A stretch of DNA of 64,000 nt, taken from JBDTSW01 sp963782605. GTDB lineage: Bacteria; Actinomycetota; Thermoleophilia; Solirubrobacterales; 70-9. The notes beneath the pieces were generated by a model that saw nothing but the letters and a program-made list of their open reading frames with translations, was not told where the DNA came from and did not search any database. The DNA lies in the NCBI GenBank assembly GCA_963782605.1, contig CAWAKK010000001.1, forward strand, positions 186,001 through 250,000, read 5' to 3'. The position numbers and the translations under genes are program-made. This document shows positions 16,320-23,433 of this stretch, piece after piece; within the stretch, counting starts at the first letter, position 1; the number at the start of each line of letters is the position of its first letter.

Positions 16320-18008
16320 ATGGCGACGCGGCCCGCAGATGTCTCGCGGCCCGATGGGCGTGCCGATCCCGAGACCGAGCGCGCGGTCGCCGAGGATGTC
16401 GACCGGTTCGTGGCCCCGCAGGTGGGGCCCGATGACGATCGCGTCTTCACGGACTCGGCGATCGAGGTCGAACGGGTCTACGACGCCTCGGATGTCGCCG
16501 AGGGTCTTGAGAAACGGCTGGGCGAGCCCGGCTCATACCCGTTCACGCGTGGGATCCATGAGGGCATGTATCGCGACCGGCTGTGGACGATGCGCCAGTA
16601 CGCCGGCTTCAGCTCGCCAGAGGACACCAACGAGCGCTACCGCTACCTCATCGAGCACGGCTCCACCGGCCTTTCGATGGCGTTCGATCTCCCCACGCAG
16701 CTAGGGCGCGATTCCGACGACCCTTTGTGCCGTGGGGAGGTCGGGCGGACCGGCGTTCCCATCGACACGATCGAGGACATGCGGATCTGCTTCGACGAGA
16801 TCCCGCTGGATCAGGTCTCGACCTCGATGACCATCAACGCCCCCGCCGCAATCCTGCTGCTGCTCTACGAGCTCGTGGGTGAGGAACAGGGCGTCGCCTC
16901 CGAGGAACTGCGCGGGACCGTTCAGAACGACGTCCTGAAGGAGTACGTCGCGCGCGGCAACTACATCTATCCCCCTGAGCCGACGATGCGGCTCACCACC
17001 GACATCTTCGAATACTGCGCCGAGAGCGTTCCGAAGTGGAACACGATCTCGATCTCCGGCTACCACATCCGGGAGAAGGGCTGTTCGGCGGTCCAGGAGG
17101 TGGCGTTCACCCTCTCGAACGCGATCGCCTACGTCCAGGCCGCACTCGACCGCGGCTTCGATGTCGACGACTTCGCCCCTCGGCTGGCCTTCTTCTTCAA
17201 CTGCCACAACAACGTCTTCCAGGAGATCGCCAAGTTCCGGGCAGTGCGCAGGATGTGGGCCAAGATCATGCGCGAGCGCTTCGGCGCCAGTGAGGAGCGC
17301 TCGCAGATGATCCGCTTTCACACGCAGACCGGGGGGGTGACGCTGCAGGCGCAGCAGCCGGACGTGAACATCATCCGGGTGGCGCTGCAGGGGTTCGCGG
17401 CCGTATGCGGCGGCACGCAGTCCCTGCACACGAACGGCTTTGACGAAGCTCTCGCGCTTCCGACCGAGCGCTCCGCGCGGATCGCGCTGCGTACCCAGCA
17501 GGTGCTTGCCCACGAGTCGGGAGCGGCCGACACCGTCGATCCATTCGCGGGGTCGTATTTCGTCGAAGCGCTCACCGATGAGCTCGAGGAGCGCTCCTGG
17601 GAGCTGATCTCCAAGGTCGAGGAGATGGGCGGCTCGACCGCGGCGCTCGAGTTCATCCAGCGTGAAATCGAGGAGTCGGCCGCGTCATACCACGAGCGCT
17701 ATCGCTCCGGGCAGGACGTCATCGTCGGGGTCAACAAGTACGTCACCGACCAGGTCGACGACGTCGACATCCTCCGGGTCGATCCCGAGGCCGAGCGACG
17801 CCAACTCGAGCGACTCGAGAAGTTCAAGGCGGAGCGCGACCAGGAGAAGGTGGACCAGCGGCTAGCGGAGCTGCGCGAGGTAGCGGAGGGCGACGGCAAC
17901 CTGCTGCATCCGATCAAGGAGGCCCTGCGGGACAAGGCCTCCATCGGTGATGTGTGCAACGCGATGCGCGAGGTCTTCGGCGAGTACAGGGGCGGCGCGT
18001 TCTTCTAG
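16320..18008 (+). CDS. Methylmalonyl-CoA mutase large-subunit-type protein
   Basis: A 562-residue protein covering the substrate-binding barrel. RQYAGFSSPEDTNERY, GLSMAFDLPTQLG, NDVLKEYVARGNYIYPPEP and SISGYHIREKGCSAVQE are family signatures. The Tyr of RQYAGF and Arg of PTMRL are consistent with methylmalonyl-CoA, rather than isobutyryl-CoA, as substrate; this is inference from known structures. The cobalamin-binding domain is absent, so a separate small subunit is needed, and it is not in this window. It interconverts methylmalonyl-CoA and succinyl-CoA and fits the acyl-CoA carboxylase beta subunit 1 kb downstream. Confidence 0.88.
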   Translation: MATRPADVSRPDGRADPETERAVAEDVDRFVAPQVGPDDDRVFTDSAIEVERVYDASDVAEGLEKRLGEPGSYPFTRGIHEGMYRDRLWTMRQYAGFSSPEDTNERYRYLIEHGSTGLSMAFDLPTQLGRDSDDPLCRGEVGRTGVPIDTIEDMRICFDEIPLDQVSTSMTINAPAAILLLLYELVGEEQGVASEELRGTVQNDVLKEYVARGNYIYPPEPTMRLTTDIFEYCAESVPKWNTISISGYHIREKGCSAVQEVAFTLSNAIAYVQAALDRGFDVDDFAPRLAFFFNCHNNVFQEIAKFRAVRRMWAKIMRERFGASEERSQMIRFHTQTGGVTLQAQQPDVNIIRVALQGFAAVCGGTQSLHTNGFDEALALPTERSARIALRTQQVLAHESGAADTVDPFAGSYFVEALTDELEERSWELISKVEEMGGSTAALEFIQREIEESAASYHERYRSGQDVIVGVNKYVTDQVDDVDILRVDPEAERRQLERLEKFKAERDQEKVDQRLAELREVAEGDGNLLHPIKEALRDKASIGDVCNAMREVFGEYRGGAFF

Positions 18009-18085
18009 CGCCAGGCGCAGGCAGGCTCTCCTGCAATGTCGTTCACGGCGGCAGGAGACCCAGGACTCCGCCAGAACCCCGGCAC

Positions 18086-18445
18086 ATGGAAACCAAGGCG
18101 AAGCGGACGCTCGTAAAGTCCGCGCCGGAGCTGTGGGAGCTAGCCGACGATCTGATCCGCATGGAAGCCTGGATGAGCGGGCTCCTGGGTACCGCGATGC
18201 CCATTCACGTCGAGGTGACCCAACGCGAGCCGCAGCGCGTGCTGGCCTGGCGCGTCCAGGGCGAGGGACCCGCGACTCCTGGACATGCCCGAATCGCGAT
18301 CGAGCTGGCCGAGAAGGGCTTCGGCACGGCGGTCTCGATCACCGCCCAACACCCGGCGCCCGACCCCGCGGCGGCCATCGGTGCGCTGGAGGAGCTGTTG
18401 GATGAGCTCGGATCGCCCGAACGACGACCCTTTACCCGCGGCTAG
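18086..18445 (+). CDS. Small START-like/SRPBCC-type protein
   Basis: A 119-residue protein starting METKAKRTLVKSAPELWELA. This opening, plus strands such as IHVEVTQREPQRVLAWRV and a final helix AIGALEELLDELG, suggest a helix-grip fold. No catalytic motif is seen. It lies between the mutase and carboxylase genes, and its last 44 bases overlap the next gene's start in another frame, which implies coupling. A role as a CoA-pathway accessory is only a guess from position. Confidence 0.6.
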   Translation: METKAKRTLVKSAPELWELADDLIRMEAWMSGLLGTAMPIHVEVTQREPQRVLAWRVQGEGPATPGHARIAIELAEKGFGTAVSITAQHPAPDPAAAIGALEELLDELGSPERRPFTRG

Positions 18446-19049
18446 CACCGCCAGCCTGGTCGAGCTGCTCGCCTCGCGCGGCGGCCTGCTCCTCGACGGC
18501 CTCGAGACACACCTCCCCGGGTCGCGTGAGAAGGCCGAGGCGGCCGCCGCCTACGCGCTCGCAGCCGCGGTCGAGCTCGGGCTCCCGCGCGCGAGCTGCG
18601 AGCTGGCTCGCGAGGCAGCCAAGCTGCACGACGTCGGCTTGGTCTACGTGCCAGTCGAGGCGCTTTCGAAGGCCCCCCGAGATCGGACCGAGGAGGAGCT
18701 GATACTGATCTCCTCCCACCACGAGAAGGGCGCGCAGCTGGCGCGGGGAGCTGGTCTTCCCGAACGCGTCTGCGAATGGATCCAGCTCGGCGCGGAGCGC
18801 TTCGACGGAGGCGGGCCCGCCGGCCTGGCGGGTGAGGCGATCCCGCTGCAGGCTCGGATCTCGCGCGCTGCCCACGCCTGCTACCAGGCGCTTAGAGGGC
18901 GAGCGGGAGAGGGAGGCGAGCCGGTCCCCGCTCGCAGCCCCACGGAGATTCTCGGCGCCCGAGCCGGCAGCGATCTGGACCCGATGGTGGTGGACGCGCT
19001 CAATGCCGTCCTCTCTCGCGCGCAGGCGGACCCTTCGCGGCAAACGTAG
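18402..19049 (+). CDS. HD-domain protein (reduced HD-GYP type)
   Basis: A 215-residue protein with an HD phosphohydrolase fold. AAKLHDVGLVYVP carries the His-Asp pair, then SSHHEKGAQLA and ERFDGGGPAGLAGEAIPLQA. The last string matches the DGxGYP..L.G..IP region of HD-GYP c-di-GMP phosphodiesterases, but GYP is replaced by GPA, so c-di-GMP cleavage is doubtful. ATG 18402 has a perfect GGAGGAG 7 bases upstream and overlaps the previous gene. Its place between methylmalonyl-CoA mutase and the carboxylase is unexplained. Confidence 0.7.
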   Translation: MSSDRPNDDPLPAASTASLVELLASRGGLLLDGLETHLPGSREKAEAAAAYALAAAVELGLPRASCELAREAAKLHDVGLVYVPVEALSKAPRDRTEEELILISSHHEKGAQLARGAGLPERVCEWIQLGAERFDGGGPAGLAGEAIPLQARISRAAHACYQALRGRAGEGGEPVPARSPTEILGARAGSDLDPMVVDALNAVLSRAQADPSRQT

Positions 19050-19062
19050 AATCGCCCTCGGC

Positions 19063-20631
19063 GTGCGTCAGAAGTATCCCGAGACAGCCGAGGAGAAGCT
19101 CGCGCAGCTGCGCGAGCTGCGTGAACAAGCGATCCACTCGGCGTCCGAGGAGGCGGTTTCCAAGCAGCACGCCAAGGGCAAGCTCACCGCTCGGGAACGC
19201 ATCGACAAGCTGCTCGACCCCGGGTCCTTCGAGGAGCTCGACACGTTCGTGCGTCACCGGACCTACGACTTCGACATGCAGAAGCGCAGGCCGCACGGCG
19301 ATGCTGTGGTGACCGGCTGGGGCACGATCGACGGTCGGCCGGTCGCGGTCTTCTCCCAGGACTTCACCGTCTTCGGCGGCTCCCTCGGCGAGGTGATGGC
19401 CGAGAAGATGTGCAAGGTCATGGACCTCGCCGCCAAGATCGGCGCGCCGGTGATCGGGATCAACGACTCGGGCGGTGCGCGGATTCAGGAGGGCGTGGTC
19501 TCGCTCGGCGCCTACGGGGACGTCTTCGTGCGCAATGTCCGCAGCTCAGGAGTGATTCCGCAGATCAGCCTCATCATGGGGCCCTGTGCCGGCGGCGCCG
19601 TCTACTCCCCGGCGATGACGGACTTCATCTTCATGGTCAAGGAGACCTCGCACATGTTCATCACCGGGCCCGAGGTGATCAAAACCGTCACCGGTGAGGA
19701 GGTCGAATTCGAGGAGCTCGGGGGAGCGATGAGCCACAACTCGAAATCGGGGGTCGCGCACTTCGCCTCCGACGACGAGGAGCAGTGTCTCTCCGACGCT
19801 CGTTATCTCCTCTCCTTCCTGCCCTCCAACAACCTCGAGACGCCACCACGCGTTGAGCCGTACGACGACCCGGACCGCGAGGAGGAGGAACTCGATTCGA
19901 TCGTTCCCGCGGACGCCCAGAAGCCCTATGACATGCGCGAGGTGATCGCGCTTGTCGTCGACGACGGCGAGTTCTTCGAGGTTCACGAGCACTTCGCGCA
20001 GAACATCGTGTGCGGGTTCTCGCGCCTCGACGGGTATGCGATCGGCGTCGTCGGCAATCAGCCGAAGCACCTCGCGGGCGTGCTCGACATCGAGTCCTCC
20101 GAGAAGGGGGCACGCTTCGTGCGCACATGCGACGCGTTCAACATCCCGCTGCTGACGTTCACCGACGTTCCCGGCTTCCTTCCGGGCACCTCGCAGGAGT
20201 GGGGCGGGATCATCCGCCACGGCGCCAAGCTCCTCTATGCCTTCACCGAGGCCACGGTCCCGAAGCTGACGGTGGTGACGCGCAAGGCATACGGGGGCGC
20301 GTACGACGTCATGAACTCGAAGCACATGCTCGCCGACTTCAACGTCGCCTGGCCGCAGGCGGAGGTTGCCGTGATGGGCCCGGAGGGTGCGGTCAACATC
20401 ATCTACCGCAAGGACATCGCCCAGTCGCCCACCCCCGACGAACGACGCGCGAAGCTGATCGACGACTACAAGGCTCACTTCGCCAACCCGTACTCGGCGG
20501 CCGAGCGCGGCTATATCGACGATGTGATCGAGCCGCATGAGACCCGTCCGCGCCTGATCAAGGCGCTTCGCATGCTCCAGACGAAGCGGGTCGAGCAGCC
20601 GAAGCGAAAGCACGGGAACATCCCGCTTTGA
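19063..20631 (+). CDS. Acyl-CoA carboxylase carboxyltransferase (beta) subunit, propionyl-CoA type
   Basis: A 522-residue biotin-dependent carboxyltransferase. Signatures include KLTARERIDKLLDPGSF, GDAVVTGWGTIDGRPVAVF, the first oxyanion-hole region INDSGGARIQEGV, MGPCAGGAVYSPA, and the second-half VPGFLPGTSQEWGGIIRHGA and KAYGGAYDVM. It transfers CO2 from carboxybiotin to propionyl- or acetyl-CoA. With the mutase upstream, propionyl-CoA is the likely main substrate. The GTG start (19063) follows a TAGAAT box at 19047-19052. The biotin-carrying alpha subunit is not in the window; a probable epsilon subunit is at 22294. Confidence 0.9.
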   Translation: MRQKYPETAEEKLAQLRELREQAIHSASEEAVSKQHAKGKLTARERIDKLLDPGSFEELDTFVRHRTYDFDMQKRRPHGDAVVTGWGTIDGRPVAVFSQDFTVFGGSLGEVMAEKMCKVMDLAAKIGAPVIGINDSGGARIQEGVVSLGAYGDVFVRNVRSSGVIPQISLIMGPCAGGAVYSPAMTDFIFMVKETSHMFITGPEVIKTVTGEEVEFEELGGAMSHNSKSGVAHFASDDEEQCLSDARYLLSFLPSNNLETPPRVEPYDDPDREEEELDSIVPADAQKPYDMREVIALVVDDGEFFEVHEHFAQNIVCGFSRLDGYAIGVVGNQPKHLAGVLDIESSEKGARFVRTCDAFNIPLLTFTDVPGFLPGTSQEWGGIIRHGAKLLYAFTEATVPKLTVVTRKAYGGAYDVMNSKHMLADFNVAWPQAEVAVMGPEGAVNIIYRKDIAQSPTPDERRAKLIDDYKAHFANPYSAAERGYIDDVIEPHETRPRLIKALRMLQTKRVEQPKRKHGNIPL

Positions 20632-20676
20632 CGATGCTGGCATGAGCAGCGAGGCTTGGGGGTAGCCGGAGCCCTG

Positions 20677-21198
20677 ATGACGCAACGGATAAACGCAGGA
20701 CATATCGTCGCCGTCGTGGGCGCGCTCGCGCTCCTGGTGTCGCTGTTCCTCGACTGGTACGAGGGCGGATTCGACGGAGAGGGCGTGACCGCCTGGACCG
20801 TCTTCGAGCTGATCGACCTGCTGCTGGCGCTGATCGCCGTGGCGACGATCGTGGCAGCGGCCAGTGACCTGCATGAGCGGCCGCGGGCGCTGGGAATCGA
20901 TCGCTGGCTTCCAGGACTTGCCGCCGCCGCATTGCTCCTCGTGTCGGTCTCGATCATCAACAACCCGCCGGCCGTCACCGACAGCTCGGAGAAGGTCGGC
21001 GCCTGGATCGCCCTCGCCGGCGCCATCCTGATGGTTATCGGAGCGCTGTTCGGCGAGCGTCGGATCTCGATCGTGTTGAGCCCGCGTGACGAGGGCGGGA
21101 GTGCTCGCACCGAGTCTCACGGCCCGACCGGCCCGGCGACCGACCCACCGGGGAGCGAGGCCAAGACGCGGCCAACGAACCCCTTGGATCCGCGTTAG
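20677..21198 (+). CDS. Four-helix membrane protein of unknown function
   Basis: A 173-residue protein with about four hydrophobic segments (GHIVAVVGALALLVSLFLDW, LIDLLLALIAVATIVAAA, WLPGLAAAALLLVSVSI and GAWIALAGAILMVIGALF). It ends in a polar Ser/Pro-rich cytoplasmic or outer tail. No transporter or enzyme motif is visible. GGAG at 20668-20671 supports ATG 20677. It follows the carboxylase by 45 bases in the same direction. Confidence 0.65.
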   Translation: MTQRINAGHIVAVVGALALLVSLFLDWYEGGFDGEGVTAWTVFELIDLLLALIAVATIVAAASDLHERPRALGIDRWLPGLAAAALLLVSVSIINNPPAVTDSSEKVGAWIALAGAILMVIGALFGERRISIVLSPRDEGGSARTESHGPTGPATDPPGSEAKTRPTNPLDPR

Positions 21199-21215
21199 CA
21201 ACGCAGCAGCGCCGG

Positions 21216-22163
21216 CTACAGCTCAGCCTCGCCCGCGGCCGGGACGCGCCCCTCGCGCCAGGCTTCGAGCACCGCCGTCGCGATGCCGAGGTCCTGGATC
21301 GCCAAGCCCGTCGAGTCGAAGAGGGTGATCTGAGCGGCGGAGCTGCGACCGGGTGCGGTGCCGCTCAGCACCTCACCGAGCTCGGTGACCTGCTGGTGGG
21401 CCACCTCTCCGCGGCTGAACGGCCCGGAGAGCTCGCCGCCGCCCGCCGCCTGTCCTCGCTCATCGCAGAAGAGCCTGCAGGCTGCAAGTGCCTCAGGAGC
21501 CACCTCGGCCTTGCCGTATGCGTCGGCGCCGAGGACGGCGAAATGCTGGCCCGGTTGCGGCTCGCCGGCTTCGATCACTGGTGTGTGTCCGGGGGTGACC
21601 GTGACGACGACGTCTTGCGCCACCGCGGCTTCGCGCGAGCCCGTGGCCCAGCCGAGCTCGGTTGCGAGTGTTTCCGCGTTCTCGGCGCGAAGGTCGGCAC
21701 ACACGCCCGTCTTAAAGCCGGCGGCTACGAGGCAGCGCGCCGCCCACGCCCCGTTGACCCCACAACCGATGATCCCTGCTGTGCGAGCGCCATCGCGAGC
21801 CAGCGTCTGAGCGGAGACGGCGGCCGCGGCGCCGGTTCGAAGCGAGGTGACCGAGCCGCAGTCCATGATCGCGACGAGCTCGCCCGTTTCAGCGCTCGAG
21901 AGTAGGAGCGCCCCGGCCACCACCGGCAGGCCACGATCGGGGTTGCCGGGAAACGAGGTCACCCACTTGAGGAGCGCGTAGCCGTCACCTCGCGCAGGCA
22001 TGGCTCTGAAGTCGCCGTGCGGCGGTGAGTCGAGGTAGACCTTCGAAGGCATGTGCCACTCGCCCGCTGCGTGACGCTCGAAGGCGTGGCGCGTTCGCTC
22101 GTTGGCGGCCTCGGGCGGCACGGCGTCGAAGACGGCGGTGGCGTCGAAGATGGGGATGGGCAT
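21216..22163 (-). CDS. Ornithine cyclodeaminase / mu-crystallin family protein
   Basis: A 315-residue protein with the OCD/mu-crystallin layout. An N-terminal substrate domain (MPSKVYLDSPPHGDFRAMPA) is followed by a Rossmann domain with GIIGCGVNGAWAARCLVAAG and QDVVVTVTPGHTPVI. Family members include ornithine cyclodeaminase, alanine and lysine dehydrogenases and ketimine reductases; the substrate is not evident. It is on the opposite strand from its flanking genes and not part of a visible operon. Confidence 0.85.
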   Translation of the reverse strand: MPIPIFDATAVFDAVPPEAANERTRHAFERHAAGEWHMPSKVYLDSPPHGDFRAMPARGDGYALLKWVTSFPGNPDRGLPVVAGALLLSSAETGELVAIMDCGSVTSLRTGAAAAVSAQTLARDGARTAGIIGCGVNGAWAARCLVAAGFKTGVCADLRAENAETLATELGWATGSREAAVAQDVVVTVTPGHTPVIEAGEPQPGQHFAVLGADAYGKAEVAPEALAACRLFCDERGQAAGGGELSGPFSRGEVAHQQVTELGEVLSGTAPGRSSAAQITLFDSTGLAIQDLGIATAVLEAWREGRVPAAGEAEL

Positions 22164-22293
22164 GGGGCGTTCTTATCTGGTCCGGTTCGGGGCCGTCGGG
22201 AGAGGGTCAGTGTGAGCGGGTCGCGTTCCGCTGGTGCTCTCGTCGTCCTCAATGCTCTTGGGTCCTGCGGCTCGGCTCCGTAGAGTCGTGTTC

Positions 22294-22545
22294 GTGGCCA
22301 CCAACGGCAAGCGCCGACCCCCGCGCCCGCAGATCGAGATCGTCTCCTCAACGGCAACCGAATCGGAGGCCGCGGCCATCGTGGCCGCTCTCGAGCAGTT
22401 CCTCGTTGATACCGCCCCGCCTCGCGGATCCGCTGCCAGCGCCGGCCGTTGGCAGCGCGCGGCGCTCGAGGAGGGCGTCTCGGCGCGGCAGGTGAGCGGC
22501 TCCGTGTGGGGACACGGGCCTGCACGCAGCCCCGAGACCGGATAG
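22294..22545 (+). CDS. Probable acyl-CoA carboxylase epsilon subunit
   Basis: An 83-residue protein. A basic, Pro-rich start (ATNGKRRPPRPQIEIVSS) is followed by one helix with TESEAAAIVAALEQFL and a C-terminal W...RAALEEGVS segment. This is the pattern of small actinobacterial epsilon subunits that stabilise the alpha-beta carboxylase. TAGAGT at 22281-22286 is 7 bases before GTG 22294, a leaderless arrangement that selects this start. It sits 1.7 kb downstream of the carboxylase beta subunit. The family is short and divergent, so identification is tentative. Confidence 0.55.
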   Translation: MATNGKRRPPRPQIEIVSSTATESEAAAIVAALEQFLVDTAPPRGSAASAGRWQRAALEEGVSARQVSGSVWGHGPARSPETG

Positions 22546-22594
22546 AACCCGTACCTCGCGGGCCGGCGACGGCGTCGGCCAGGGAAGGAGATTC

Positions 22595-22804
22595 ATGGCC
22601 GTAGTCAAGATCATCGAGCTGGTCGGCAGCTCGAAGACCTCAACCGACGACGCCGCCAAGCAGGCGCTCGACCAGGCGAAGGCGTCGCTGCGCAACATCC
22701 GCGCGGTCGACATCGTCTCGACCGGCATCCGTGGGGAGGGCCTCGACGAGTACCGCGCTCACGTGCGGGTCGCGTTCATCATCGAGGACACCGACGTCGA
22801 CTGA
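22595..22804 (+). CDS. Dodecin
   Basis: A 69-residue protein. AVVKIIELVGSSKTSTDDAA followed by ALDQAKASLRNIRAVDIV is the beta-alpha-beta-beta dodecin pattern, with length and charge as expected. Dodecins form hollow dodecamers that store flavin and, in actinobacteria, also coenzyme A. AGGAGA lies 8 bases before ATG 22595. The RTX-repeat gene starts 3 bases after its stop, so the two are probably co-transcribed. Confidence 0.92.
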   Translation: MAVVKIIELVGSSKTSTDDAAKQALDQAKASLRNIRAVDIVSTGIRGEGLDEYRAHVRVAFIIEDTDVD

Positions 22805-22807
22805 GCG

Positions 22808-23386
22808 ATGAGCCGGCGCGGGACCGCGATCGCAGCGATCACCGGATCGATGGTCGCGGTCCTGCTCGGGCTCACGGTGGGCTCCTCGACAGCGGGCGGG
22901 CCCAAGTGCCTCGGCAAGACCGCGACCATCGTTCGCGGCGACGGAGACAACGACATCCAGGGAACCCCGGGCGCCGACGTGATCATCGCCGGCGGCGGTC
23001 AGGACTTCGTCGAGGCACACGGGAACAAGGACCGGGTGTGCGGTGAAGGCGGCAGCGATCTGATCTTCACCGGCCCCGGCGCCGACAAGATCGCGGCGGG
23101 GAAGGGCCGCGACGAGATCCACGGCGTCGGCGGCAACGACGACCTCAGGGGCGGGGAGGGCGACGATTCGGGCATCGTGCCGCATCAGGGTTCGACCATC
23201 AACGCAGGCCTCTACGGCGAAGAGGGCAACGATGAGCTGAACGGCAACCCGGGGGTGGACCTATGCGACGGCGGCGATGGGACCGACGCGCTCGACAACT
23301 GCGAGGTCTTCCCCTGCGGCGTCGCCGCGGTTGGCAAGGGTCTCGGGCCCTGCAAGGACCCGCCGCCAGGCATGCGCGAGGCCTAA
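22808..23386 (+). CDS. Secreted RTX (hemolysin-type calcium-binding repeat) protein
   Basis: A 192-residue protein with a signal peptide (RRGTAIAAITGSMVAVLLGL) and nonapeptide-like repeats, such as RGDGDNDIQGTPGADVIIAG, GEGGSDLIFTGPGADKI, GVGGNDDLRGGEGDD and YGEEGNDELNGNPG. These would form a calcium-binding parallel beta roll. There are six cysteines in the mature part, unusual for classic RTX toxins. There is no effector domain. It is Sec-exported rather than type I secreted, and follows dodecin closely. Confidence 0.8.
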   Translation: MSRRGTAIAAITGSMVAVLLGLTVGSSTAGGPKCLGKTATIVRGDGDNDIQGTPGADVIIAGGGQDFVEAHGNKDRVCGEGGSDLIFTGPGADKIAAGKGRDEIHGVGGNDDLRGGEGDDSGIVPHQGSTINAGLYGEEGNDELNGNPGVDLCDGGDGTDALDNCEVFPCGVAAVGKGLGPCKDPPPGMREA

Positions 23387-23390
23387 ATAC

Positions 23391-23427
23391 CTAAATCCCA
23401 ATCGGGATTAGGGCTTTATGCCATACT
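23391..23427 (+). promoter_or_regulatory. Palindromic operator and -10 region upstream of sulfite reductase
   Basis: AATCCC (23394-23399) and GGGATT (23404-23409) form a perfect inverted repeat with a 4-base spacer, extendable as CTAAATCCC/GGGATTAG. A tandem CCTAAAT copy lies just upstream. CATACT (23422-23427) is 6 bases before the ATG at 23434 and no Shine-Dalgarno exists, so the mRNA is probably leaderless. The palindrome would sit at the -35 region, as a repressor site would. The Rrf2 regulator of the same cluster is the obvious candidate ligand. Confidence 0.5.
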
Positions 23428-23433
23428 GCCCGC

